A stretch of DNA of 64,000 nucleotides from an uncultured Clostridia bacterium (GTDB lineage: Bacteria; Bacillota; Clostridia; TANB77; CAG-508), in NCBI GenBank assembly GCA_934120045.1, contig CAKOTF010000009.1, positions 1-64,000 on the forward strand, written 5' to 3'. Position 1 is the first letter of the stretch. Every line of letters starts with the position of its first letter. The notes beneath the pieces were generated by a model that was not told the DNA's origin, made no database searches, and saw nothing but the letters and a program-made list of their open reading frames with translations. Position numbers and translations under genes: made by a program. Shown here piece after piece: positions 32,322-40,787 of this stretch.

Positions 32322-33509
32322 TTAAATTTGTAAATTAACTTTAAAGATTGTAAATCCATCTTTATATAATACTTTAATATTTCCATTATATTTTTTCACA
32401 GTTGATTTTGCTATTGCAAGACCTAAACCATATCTTTTTTCATTTCTATTTCTTGACTTATCTATACGATAAAATCTTTCAAATATTTTTTCTCTTTCTT
32501 TTTCTGGTATTTCTTTTCCTTCGTTTTTTACCTGAATTATTAATTCATTCTTTTCTTTAGATAATTCAACAATAACTTCATTTCCTGATTCTGTATGTTT
32601 TATTGCATTATCTATTAATGTTGATAATATATGTTCTATGTCTTCTTTATTTCCATTTACCATAATGTTTTCTTGAATTTTACTGCTTAATTTTACATTT
32701 CTCTCATAGGCCATACTTTCAAACATTGAAATTGTCATTTCTGTTTCTTTTGAAACATCAAATATTTTTCTTTCTTGTATATTATCAACATTTTCAATTT
32801 TAGTAAGTAATAATAATTCATTTATTAATTTATCCATACTTTGTATTTCATTTTGAATGTAATCCATCCATTTATTTTTACCAACTTCACCTTCTAATAC
32901 ATCTGCATTTGCTTCTATTACTGCAAGTGGTGTTTTTAGTTCATGTGATGCATCTGATATAAATTGTTTTTGTTTTTCAAATGTTTCTTCTACAGGTTGT
33001 ACTATAAATTTCGATATTTTTTTTGCTATTATATATATGATTATTAATGATACTCCTGAGATTATAATTGCTGTTATTATTATCTTTTGTGAATGTGAAA
33101 TTGCTTCTTCATTTTCTATTAACATTACATTTATTTGATTTCCTTTTATTCTTCTTACTTTATAAATGTAATTTCCTATGATTCCACTTTCATTATGTTT
33201 TTTACTTACTTTTAATGCATATTCTTCTATTATTTTGTCTTGAACTATATTTGGATTTGAGATAACATGTGAGTCTTCTATTTGTACATAATAAACACCT
33301 TCAATAGTGGGCTTATCTACTTCAATTTCCTTATTTCCATCTACATTCTTTTTTATATCTCTATTTGTAAATCTGTCCATCATTATTGTTGCTGTGTTTA
33401 TTGTATTTCTGTAATTTAAAATCGTGAATAATAGTATTATTCCAACAACAATTATACTTAAAGCTATTGTGATAATCCAACATATTCTTTTACTTAATTT
33501 TTTTATCAT
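32322..33509 (-). CDS. Sensor histidine kinase (OmpR-partner type)
   Basis: A 395-residue kinase. TM1 lies at about 8-30 and TM2 at about 147-168, enclosing an extracellular sensor of some 115 residues. H-box FISDASHELKTPLAVIEANA (His near 196). N-box LIDNAIKHTES, then FERFYRIDKSRN and YGLGLAIAKSTVKKYNG. The start is set to the ATG at 33509, which overlaps the regulator gene by 20 bp. Unlike the Bce-type kinase at 9253-10269, it has a real sensor domain. Probably detects envelope stress and controls the adjoining ABC exporter. Confidence 0.9.
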   Translation of the reverse strand: MIKKLSKRICWIITIALSIIVVGIILLFTILNYRNTINTATIMMDRFTNRDIKKNVDGNKEIEVDKPTIEGVYYVQIEDSHVISNPNIVQDKIIEEYALKVSKKHNESGIIGNYIYKVRRIKGNQINVMLIENEEAISHSQKIIITAIIISGVSLIIIYIIAKKISKFIVQPVEETFEKQKQFISDASHELKTPLAVIEANADVLEGEVGKNKWMDYIQNEIQSMDKLINELLLLTKIENVDNIQERKIFDVSKETEMTISMFESMAYERNVKLSSKIQENIMVNGNKEDIEHILSTLIDNAIKHTESGNEVIVELSKEKNELIIQVKNEGKEIPEKEREKIFERFYRIDKSRNRNEKRYGLGLAIAKSTVKKYNGNIKVLYKDGFTIFKVNLQI

Positions 33510-34182
33510 TCTCTGCCTCCAATTTATATCCAATTCCTCTAATAGCTTTAATCTTTACATTAGATTTTATAAGTTTTAATTTTTTTCTTAAAAATGACAT
33601 ATATACTTCTACATTATTATATTCAGTCTCACTATCATATCCCCAAATTTTATTTGCTAAAATTTCTCTATTAACTATTTGGGTTTTATTTAACAATAAT
33701 GTTTCTAGTAAATCTAGTTCCTTTCCGTTTATTGATATTTCATTAACATTTGCACTCATTTTTCCAGTTCTTATATCTAATTTTAAATCATCATATTCTA
33801 AAATATCTGTATTTTCAATATTTACTTTTCTTTTTAATACTACTTTTACTCTTGCTACTAGTTCTTTAATATGAAATGGTTTTGTTATATAATCATCTGC
33901 ACCATTTTCTAGTCCATTTAATTTGTCATTTATTTCTGATTTTGCTGTTAAGATTATAATTGGTGTATCTACTTTTTCTTTTCTTAAATCATTTAATATT
34001 TTGAAACCATCTTTATTGGGCAACATTATGTCTAAAAGTATTAAATCATATACATTTGTTAATGCTTCGTTTTCTCCTTCTTCTCCATCTGTTATTATAT
34101 TTGTTGTAAAGTTTTCTTTTTTTAGAGTTTCTGCTATTGCATCTGCTAAACTGTATTCGTCTTCTATTATTAATATTTTCAT
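33490..34182 (-). CDS. OmpR-family response regulator
   Basis: A 230-residue regulator. Receiver: IIEDEYSLADA, phospho-Asp in DLILLDIMLPNKDG near residue 51, and YITKPFHIKELVARVK. DNA-binding winged helix: NGKELDLLETLLLNKTQIVN, then AIRGIGYKLE at the end. First gene of the second two-component/ABC set. The start at 34182 follows ATGGTGA, a moderate ribosome site. Confidence 0.92.
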   Translation of the reverse strand: MKILIIEDEYSLADAIAETLKKENFTTNIITDGEEGENEALTNVYDLILLDIMLPNKDGFKILNDLRKEKVDTPIIILTAKSEINDKLNGLENGADDYITKPFHIKELVARVKVVLKRKVNIENTDILEYDDLKLDIRTGKMSANVNEISINGKELDLLETLLLNKTQIVNREILANKIWGYDSETEYNNVEVYMSFLRKKLKLIKSNVKIKAIRGIGYKLEAENDKKIK

Positions 34183-34222
34183 TTTATCACCATTCTTATT
34201 TTAATATTTGAATATTGAAGTT

Positions 34223-34747
34223 TTATTGAAAATTGTTTATCTTTAATTCTTTGTATAAATCAATAAAATACCCCAACCATTCAAAACATTCTCCTTTTTG
34301 AATCATATCTTTAAGAACTTCTATTGTAACATACTTTGCATCAATTACTTCTCCATCATTAAATTTTAATTCATTTATATTAATATCTTTTTTTATAACA
34401 TATACATCTCTAAATACATTATGCCTATCACTTTTGTCTATTTTTTCTTTTATAAATTTCAATTCCCTTTCAGAAATATTTATTCCAATTTCTTCATTAA
34501 GTTCTCTTTTAGTTGCTTGTATACTATTTTCACCACTTTGTACTAATCCACCTGTTGGCTCCCACATTCCTCCATGAACTTTATCTAACTTTCTTCTTGT
34601 TAATAATATTTCGCCTTTTGCATTTATTATCCAACATTGAATTGCTAAAATGTAGTCGCATTTATCAAGTATGGCATTTTCATTTCTTTCTATAATTTTA
34701 CCTGTTTTTATTCTCTTATAATTATATACATCTAATTTTTCACTCAT
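34223..34747 (-). CDS. Nudix hydrolase
   Basis: A 174-residue Nudix protein with box GGLVQSGENSIQATKRELNE followed by EIGINI (residues about 66-91). The preceding ILLTRRKLDKVHGGMWEPTGG resembles the IPP-isomerase-like/YfcD branch, whose members are often predicted to act on nucleotide or isoprenoid diphosphates. The length is normal. It lies 22 bp downstream of the DUF488 gene on the same strand. It is a different subfamily from the Nudix genes at 3701 and 12627. Confidence 0.88.
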   Translation of the reverse strand: MSEKLDVYNYKRIKTGKIIERNENAILDKCDYILAIQCWIINAKGEILLTRRKLDKVHGGMWEPTGGLVQSGENSIQATKRELNEEIGINISERELKFIKEKIDKSDRHNVFRDVYVIKKDININELKFNDGEVIDAKYVTIEVLKDMIQKGECFEWLGYFIDLYKELKINNFQ

Positions 34748-34769
34748 TATATATCATCACCTCATTATT

Positions 34770-35228
34770 TTATCTTTCAACTTCTTTTTCCATAAGTTTT
34801 TGTAATATTTCTCTTATATATTCTGGCTTTTTATGTTCAATTATTTCTAAATCTTCACTTATTGAAATATCTGGAACATATATTCCATATTTCAAATTAA
34901 TAAATTCAGCTAAAACATGTCTATGACAGAATTGTCCTTCTTTTTCATAACACAATAAAATCGGATCTTTCTCATCTTTTAATACTTCTTCTATATCTAT
35001 TTGGGATAATACTTGTTTATAATATTCTTCTATATAATATCTGTTATTTTGTTCTTCTGGTATTTTCCCTATGTTATTATGCCATATTTCCCAAAACTTT
35101 CTTTTTGGTGCTAATTGTGGTATTGATTTTCCTGTAAATCCAACACTTTTTCCTCTATCACCTGAAATTGAAATTAAGTTTCCAATTTTACATTCTTCAT
35201 AATTTCCAGTAAATATTCTTTTTTTCAT
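34770..35228 (-). CDS. DUF488-family-like protein
   Basis: A 152-residue protein with the DUF488 pattern: an N-terminal strand (KRIFTGNYEEC), a central conserved basic/aromatic part (LAPKRKFWEIWHNNIGK), and the C-terminal ILLCYEKEGQFCHRHVLAEF motif with the C-Y-E...C-H-R-H cluster that defines the family. Biochemical role unknown. The start is taken at the ATG at 35228, preceded by AAAGGGG, instead of 35261. Followed by a Nudix gene. Confidence 0.75.
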   Translation of the reverse strand: MKKRIFTGNYEECKIGNLISISGDRGKSVGFTGKSIPQLAPKRKFWEIWHNNIGKIPEEQNNRYYIEEYYKQVLSQIDIEEVLKDEKDPILLCYEKEGQFCHRHVLAEFINLKYGIYVPDISISEDLEIIEHKKPEYIREILQKLMEKEVER

Positions 35229-35254
35229 ATAATTAATTACCCCTTTAATTTTAC

Positions 35255-35288
35255 AAAACAAGTGAAAGCAATGCTCTCACTTGTTTTT
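35255..35288 (-). terminator. Rho-independent terminator
   Basis: AAAACAAGTGA (35255-35265) pairs with 35277-35288 and has a T tract. Terminates the membrane-protein gene that ends at 35305. Confidence 0.8.
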
Positions 35289-35304
35289 AGATTATTCAAT
35301 TTTT

Positions 35305-35952
35305 TTACAACATAGCTTCATAGAAACTCATTCCATCATCAGCCATCACTACAATAAATGGAATAGAAAGTCCAAATATAATACTAGCAACAAAACGATA
35401 AAATATGCTAATTGGAAATGTATTTATTGCAATTATAGCAAAAATAATTGATAAAAAATCAATAAGTGCTATTGGCTTATATGGAATTTTATCAAAAATT
35501 CTTACTAATAATGTGTGTGCATATCTTTTTTTCCATGTAACCAATGTGTTTTCAAAATCATCAATTTTTTCCATTAATATAAATGATACAAATCCACATA
35601 TTGTAGCTCCAATAATCAGTAATATATAACATGGTACTTTAGCAAGAATTGCTCCTATTGCCAATACTATATTTACAATTCTATATGTATTAGTAAAAAT
35701 TTCTTCTTTAGGGTCTAATTCCCACAAAGAACTTAAATATCCTAATATATACATACTCAAAATGTGGTATATTGTAAATGTTATATATCCTAAGATTTTT
35801 TGAGGATCAATTTGATACAAAATTCTTAAACCACAGATTAATGCTTGAATATAAAATACTTGTGCAATAAGCTCTTCTTCAATTCCAGATGAGGCATACC
35901 ATTTCAAGCCAAAATAGTATTTCCGCATTAAGAAATCAAATAACCTTTTCAT
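35305..35952 (-). CDS. Polytopic membrane protein, possibly AgrB-sized but unassigned
   Basis: A 215-residue protein with about six hydrophobic segments (roughly 28-47, 52-73, 88-104, 105-125, 160-178, 183-205). The N terminus (LMRKYYFGLKWYASSGIEEE) and overall size recall AgrB-like peptide-processing proteins. However, I see neither their conserved H...C catalytic pair nor a cognate small peptide gene, so I do not assign it. It has its own promoter in the composite element at 36033-36061 and its own terminator. Confidence 0.6.
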   Translation of the reverse strand: MKRLFDFLMRKYYFGLKWYASSGIEEELIAQVFYIQALICGLRILYQIDPQKILGYITFTIYHILSMYILGYLSSLWELDPKEEIFTNTYRIVNIVLAIGAILAKVPCYILLIIGATICGFVSFILMEKIDDFENTLVTWKKRYAHTLLVRIFDKIPYKPIALIDFLSIIFAIIAINTFPISIFYRFVASIIFGLSIPFIVVMADDGMSFYEAML

Positions 35953-36032
35953 AATTTTGCCTCCTTAAACATTTGTTAATAGGATTTGTTATATAATTTC
36001 CTTTTAAAGGAAATTATAAGTTTAATGCTTGA

Positions 36033-36072
36033 ATTATATCATAAAAATAAGCAGTTTTCAACTGCTTATTTT
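36033..36072 (-). promoter_or_regulatory. Composite terminator-promoter hairpin (copy D)
   Basis: Stem AAAATAAGCAGTT (36044-36056) with 36060-36072. The stop codon of the MATE-fusion gene (36066) is inside the hairpin. -35 TTGAAA (36056-36061), 17-bp spacer ending TTTTTATGA, -10 TATAAT (36033-36038). It drives the membrane-protein gene at 35952. Confidence 0.65.
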
Positions 36073-38063
36073 ATCAAATTTTTTACCATGTCACATATCA
36101 AATTAACAGCATTATCAATTCCAATTGCATCACTATTAATACAAATATCATAATTTGATGGTTCTTTCCAATCTTTTTCTGTATAATATTTATAATGATT
36201 TGCTCTTAATTTATTTATTCTAGAGATTTCTTTTTCTGCCTTTTCTTTATTCATATGATAAAATTCTGTTGCTCTTTTAACTTTATTTTCCATTGAATTG
36301 TTTATAAAGATTTTTATTGTATTTTTATTATCTTTCAAAATAAAGTCTGCACATCTTCCAACTATTATACATGATTCTTCACTAGCAACTTTCTTTATAA
36401 ATTCTGATTCTTTAATAAATAATTCATCTGCATTGTTTAATCCTGAATAATATCCATTATTAAATACATCTAGTACATTTCTTTTTTGCTCATTTTCTTC
36501 GATATATTCTTCAGATAACCCTGTATCTTCTGCCATCTTTTCTATAAAATTTTTATCATATAATTTTATTCCAAGTTTTTCAGCAACAAGTTTTCCTATA
36601 TATCTTCCGCCAGATCCATATTCTCTTGCAATTGTGATTATAACTGGTGTACTTAGATTTTTTTCTTCAATTGTTTTGATATTAGATATTTTTTCTTCAC
36701 CAGATTTTCCTTCTTTTAAGCTTCTTATTTCTTTTGCCAACAAAACAACTGCTAATATAAATGCTAATCCATCAGCAACTGGGCCTGCACTTAATACTCC
36801 CATTATTCCATATATATGGCTTAATATTATCATTGATGGTATTAATATAACAATTTGTCTTGAAAGTGATAATATTGCACTCTTTGTACTCTTTCCAATT
36901 GCTTGGAAGAATATTCCTGATGGTATTTGAACACCATTAAATATGCAAAGTAATAAATATGTTCTAAATGCCAAACATGCAAATTCCATATAATTTTCAT
37001 CACCACTACCAAATATTAATATTAATTTATCTGGTATTGTTTGGAATAATATGAATGCTATTGCACTTATAACAACACTTGAACCTAATACAATTTTTAA
37101 AGTTTTCTTTACTCTATCATATTTCTTAGCACCATAATTATATCCTAGTATTGGTTGACTTCCTGCTGCAATTCCTATTATTATACTATTTAATATTTGA
37201 TTTATTTTCATTACAATTCCTAATACTGTAATAGGAATTTCTGCACCATATTTACTATCTGCTCCATATTTTCCAAGTAAATTATTTTCAGCTGTCATAA
37301 CACATACTATACTCATTTGTGTTATAAAACTACTGATTCCAAGCATCACAATTTTCTTGCATACATTTACTTTTAATTTTAAAGATTCTTTTGTTAATTT
37401 TATTGATTTGAATTTTTTTACATAAGCAACATTTAATATAAATGTTAATATTTGACTAATTACTGTTGCTATTGCTGCTCCTTCAACACCTTTGTGAAAC
37501 ACAAATATAAATATTGGATCTAATATTGTGTTTAATATAGCTCCTGAAACCATACTAAACATTGAATATTTTGGACTTCCATCTGCTCTAATTATTGAGT
37601 TTAATGTTGTTCCTATCATTGAAAAAGGAAATCCTATTGCTATTATACTTCCATAAGCCATTGCATAACTTTTTAGATTTTCTGTACATCCGAATATTTT
37701 TAAAAATTGAGGTAAAAATATTAATGTTATTACACAAAATAATATTGAAACAATTGTTGATAACATTATTCCATTACCAATTCCTGTTTCTGCTTCTTTT
37801 TTCTTTTTCTCTCCAAGTTTTAAACTTAAATATGCTGATGCTCCATCTCCAAACATTAATGAAAATGCTAATCCTATCATTACTAATGGGAATACTACAT
37901 TTGTTGCTCCATTTCCTAAATATCCAACACCTTGTCCAATAAATATTTGGTCAACTATATTATATAATGAGTTTACCAACATTGATATTATACAAGGTAT
38001 TGAAAATTTTCTAATTAATTTTCCTATTTTTTCTTTTCCTAGTATGTTTTCTTCTTGTTCCAT
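36066..38063 (-). CDS. MATE-family efflux transporter fused to a cytidylate-kinase-like domain
   Basis: A 665-residue two-domain protein. Residues 1 to about 450 are a complete twelve-helix MATE transporter (IPCIISMLVNSLYNIVDQIF, QPILGYNYGAKKYD). After a short lysine/glutamate linker, residues about 465-665 form a cytidylate-kinase-like domain (VIITIAREYGSGGRYIGKLV with the P-loop variant GSGGRYIG, then YDICINSD near the end). The second domain occurs elsewhere as a stand-alone cytidylate kinase-like protein. Start at the ATG at 38063, with AGAGGGAG upstream. No internal stop or frame change separates the domains. Substrate and purpose of the fusion are unknown. Confidence 0.85.
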   Translation of the reverse strand: MEQEENILGKEKIGKLIRKFSIPCIISMLVNSLYNIVDQIFIGQGVGYLGNGATNVVFPLVMIGLAFSLMFGDGASAYLSLKLGEKKKKEAETGIGNGIMLSTIVSILFCVITLIFLPQFLKIFGCTENLKSYAMAYGSIIAIGFPFSMIGTTLNSIIRADGSPKYSMFSMVSGAILNTILDPIFIFVFHKGVEGAAIATVISQILTFILNVAYVKKFKSIKLTKESLKLKVNVCKKIVMLGISSFITQMSIVCVMTAENNLLGKYGADSKYGAEIPITVLGIVMKINQILNSIIIGIAAGSQPILGYNYGAKKYDRVKKTLKIVLGSSVVISAIAFILFQTIPDKLILIFGSGDENYMEFACLAFRTYLLLCIFNGVQIPSGIFFQAIGKSTKSAILSLSRQIVILIPSMIILSHIYGIMGVLSAGPVADGLAFILAVVLLAKEIRSLKEGKSGEEKISNIKTIEEKNLSTPVIITIAREYGSGGRYIGKLVAEKLGIKLYDKNFIEKMAEDTGLSEEYIEENEQKRNVLDVFNNGYYSGLNNADELFIKESEFIKKVASEESCIIVGRCADFILKDNKNTIKIFINNSMENKVKRATEFYHMNKEKAEKEISRINKLRANHYKYYTEKDWKEPSNYDICINSDAIGIDNAVNLICDMVKNLIK

Positions 38064-38162
38064 TTTTCTCCCTCTTTCTTTTTCTCTTACTGGCTTTTTT
38101 GCCAACCTATCTATTATATCGTTATTGAAATAATTTGTCAATTATATAAATTGTTTTTTTTA

Positions 38163-38206
38163 AAAAAATATCCCTGAAGAAAATATATTGTACTTTCTTC
38201 AAGGAC
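38163..38206 (-). terminator. Rho-independent terminator
   Basis: CCTTGAAGAAAG...TTTTCTTCAGGG on the minus strand, followed by a T7 tract. Ends the small gene at 38228. Confidence 0.75.
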
Positions 38207-38227
38207 TCTCAAAAATTCCAAATTATG

Positions 38228-38572
38228 TTATTTACAAATTTTAGGAATTTTAATTACACTCATAATCTCTTCAAGTTTCGAATAGGTAATTCCATTCCTA
38301 AAAGGAATTTCTTCAAACACTTCTTCAAGCTTTTCGAAAAAATTTGCATAATTTTCAGATTGCATTCGTTCATGTGCTTCTTCAAAGCTAATACTTGCAA
38401 TATATTCCAAAACCTTAGAATATGCAAATGTAATACTTTGAAATAACTTACATACGTCTGATTTGCAAAACTTTCCCTCAGGATCACTTTGCCATTCCAA
38501 AAATTCAATTTCTTGTACATAATCCGGATTTTCTTTAGTATACGAACACCATTCAATCTGATTAATGTTCAT
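38228..38572 (-). CDS. Hypothetical soluble protein
   Basis: A 114-residue acidic, helical protein without signal or TM segment (NINQIEWCSYTKENPDYVQE, later FEEAHERMQSENYANFFEKL). The family is not recognised. The ATG at 38572 has GGAGGG at a suitable distance; the longer start would place the ribosome site inside the gene. It has its own promoter overlapped by a perfect inverted repeat (38611-38646) and its own terminator, so it is a regulated single-gene unit. Confidence 0.6.
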   Translation of the reverse strand: MNINQIEWCSYTKENPDYVQEIEFLEWQSDPEGKFCKSDVCKLFQSITFAYSKVLEYIASISFEEAHERMQSENYANFFEKLEEVFEEIPFRNGITYSKLEEIMSVIKIPKICK

Positions 38573-38610
38573 CATTCCCTCCAATAATTATTTGTTGTGT
38601 TTGTTTTCGG

Positions 38611-38678
38611 ACATGTCTTAAAGGGATATCTAATGTTAAGACATGTTGTATTTTAGCACATATAATTTTAAATTTCAA
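38611..38678 (-). promoter_or_regulatory. Promoter with a perfect downstream operator
   Basis: -35 TTGAAA (38673-38678), 17-bp spacer, -10 TAAAAT (38650-38655). From about +1 lies the inverted repeat ACATGTCTTAA-N14-TTAAGACATGT (38611-38621 and 38636-38646), perfect over 11 bp. The position suits a repressor. No regulator gene is adjacent. Confidence 0.65.
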
Positions 38679-38692
38679 GCAAATCATTTATA

Positions 38693-40708
38693 TTAAAATA
38701 AAGTTTTTATTTTCTTTATTAAATAATGGCTTCCACCTAAATTTCTTCCATTTTCAACCATACTGATTATTAATAATTGATTATCATTTGAATCTGTTGT
38801 AAAACAATCAAACCATCCTAAAACATCTGCCTCTCCATCTTTTGATGCTTTTAATTCTGCAGTTCCTGTTTTTCCTGCTATTGTTCTTCCTATTACTTTC
38901 ATATCTTTAGCTGTTCCTTCTGAATCTTCTACAACTTGAATTAAATCTTCTTTTATTATGTTTGCCGCTTCTTTACTAAAAGCATTTTTTACTAAATATT
39001 CTACATTTTTATTATCTTTTTCTATAATATATGGTTTTACCATATTTCCATCATTGTTAAAGGCTGAATATATAGATGCCATTAGTATTGGATTTACTAA
39101 AATTTCTCCTTGACCATATCCACTATCTGCAAGTACTTTTTCATTTGAAATATCTTTTGAATTTGAATATTGAGATTTGGCTGTTGATATTTCAAGGTTT
39201 AAATCTTGATTAAATAATATTTTATTTAATCCATCAGTAAAATTCTTTTTTCCAATCTGTAATGCTGCTTGTGCAAAATATATATTATCTGAATGTATTA
39301 GAGCATTTTTTAAATTCTTTGGTCCACTATATGATGTTAATGTTGTTATATCAAATTCTCCCCATCCATCTTTCTTCCAACTAAGTCCATTATATGCAAA
39401 TGTGTCATCAACTGATAATGTTCCTGTTGTAAGCCCTATTGCACCTGTAATTGGTTTAAATGTAGATCCTGGTATATAACTTTGTTGATATCTTACAAAC
39501 ATTGGCTTATTTTCATTATTATTAATTTCATTCCATTCATCTGATGTCATTCCTAAAACAAATTTGTTAGGATTATATGATGGTGTACTTACTAGTGCTA
39601 ATAATTCTCCAGTATTTGGTTCCATTACAACAAAAAATCCTGCATCATTTTTTAATTCTTCATAAAGTTTTTGCTGAATAGTAGAGTCTATTGTTAATTT
39701 TATATTTTCTCCATTTTTTACATCTATTTTTGCTATTTCTGATTTTCTTTTTCCTTTTTCATCTTCAATATAAATTTCAAGACCATTATTTCCTTTTAAT
39801 TGTTCTTCATATTGTTTTTCTAGTCCTGCTTTTCCTATTAAACTAGTACTTGTATATCCTTTTCCTTTGTTTTTTTCTAATTCCTCTGCTGTTATTGTTT
39901 GAACATATCCAACTAGTTGTGCTGAAGCTTCTCCTAATGGATACACTCTTGATGTTTCACTTGTAATTTTTATTCCAGATATTTGTAAAACTTTCTCTTT
40001 TATTTCTGTTTCACTTTGTTCTACCTTTTTTATAGGTACAAATGTATCATCTTTTACCCATGATGCTGAAAGTGCTTTATTTATTGTTTCTACTGAAATT
40101 CCTAAAATGTCAGATATTTGTTGAATTGTTTCTTCTTTATTTTCTGGTAATTTTCCAGGAACAATTCCTATTGATGATACCTTTCCTTCCCCAGCTAGCA
40201 TTATTCCATTCTTATCATCAATTTCTCCTCTTTTTGCTTTTATTGTTTTTACTCTTACTTTGTCAGTACTATTTAACCCCGGCAAAATTAAGTTATGGCT
40301 CCATTCAATCTTATATTCTCTTTGATCGTTTTTTACTATTCTTACTGTATTTTGAAATTCTACATTTCCTGCACTTGTTTCCATTGTTTCTGTATAATTT
40401 ATTTTAGATATTTTTTTCTCTTCTTCTTCAACATTTGTTATTTGTATATCTAAATTTGCCATATCTATTCCACTATAAATGTTCTCATTTCTTTTTATAA
40501 AATCTTCTTTTGATATCTGAGATTTAGCTGTATCTGTAATCATTTCATACATTTCTTCATATTTTTCTTCATTTATATATGAAATATATTGGTTCCAAAT
40601 ATCTTCTGGAGTTGTCTTTTCTTTATTAGAAATATAATATGCTACTAATCCTCCTCCAATTAATATTGCAATAATTAAAACAATAATAATAATAATCTTT
40701 TTCTTCAT
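38693..40708 (-). CDS. Class B penicillin-binding protein with MecA-type N-terminal domain
   Basis: A 671-residue membrane-anchored transpeptidase. TM anchor at residues 5-25. NTF2-like MecA_N domain at about 33-145 (PEDIWNQYISYINEEKYEEM). Dimerisation domain to about 320. Transpeptidase with S415-T-F-K418, S473-D-N475 and K613-T-G-T616. This domain order is that of PBP2a/PBP3-like low-affinity enzymes of Gram-positives; reduced beta-lactam binding is possible but cannot be judged from sequence. The gene stands apart from cell-division clusters, next to dinB. Confidence 0.9.
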   Translation of the reverse strand: MKKKIIIIIVLIIAILIGGGLVAYYISNKEKTTPEDIWNQYISYINEEKYEEMYEMITDTAKSQISKEDFIKRNENIYSGIDMANLDIQITNVEEEEKKISKINYTETMETSAGNVEFQNTVRIVKNDQREYKIEWSHNLILPGLNSTDKVRVKTIKAKRGEIDDKNGIMLAGEGKVSSIGIVPGKLPENKEETIQQISDILGISVETINKALSASWVKDDTFVPIKKVEQSETEIKEKVLQISGIKITSETSRVYPLGEASAQLVGYVQTITAEELEKNKGKGYTSTSLIGKAGLEKQYEEQLKGNNGLEIYIEDEKGKRKSEIAKIDVKNGENIKLTIDSTIQQKLYEELKNDAGFFVVMEPNTGELLALVSTPSYNPNKFVLGMTSDEWNEINNNENKPMFVRYQQSYIPGSTFKPITGAIGLTTGTLSVDDTFAYNGLSWKKDGWGEFDITTLTSYSGPKNLKNALIHSDNIYFAQAALQIGKKNFTDGLNKILFNQDLNLEISTAKSQYSNSKDISNEKVLADSGYGQGEILVNPILMASIYSAFNNDGNMVKPYIIEKDNKNVEYLVKNAFSKEAANIIKEDLIQVVEDSEGTAKDMKVIGRTIAGKTGTAELKASKDGEADVLGWFDCFTTDSNDNQLLIISMVENGRNLGGSHYLIKKIKTLF

Positions 40709-40787
40709 ACCTTTTTCCTTCCCTAAAATTTACTTCATCGATATTATATCACAAATAAAATTTTTATTAAATTAAATCTTTATTAAT

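Noticed and set aside
35305..35952. AgrB-like peptide processing protein.
   Set aside because: Size and helices fit, but the catalytic His and Cys and a nearby AgrD-type peptide gene are absent.
3638..36072. The spaced, similar hairpins between unrelated single genes looked like integron attC sites.
   Set aside because: They contain a promoter in a fixed register and end in T tracts, no integron integrase is present, and attC core-site (RYYYAAC/GTTRRRY) pairs are not seen. Terminator-promoter composites explain them better.
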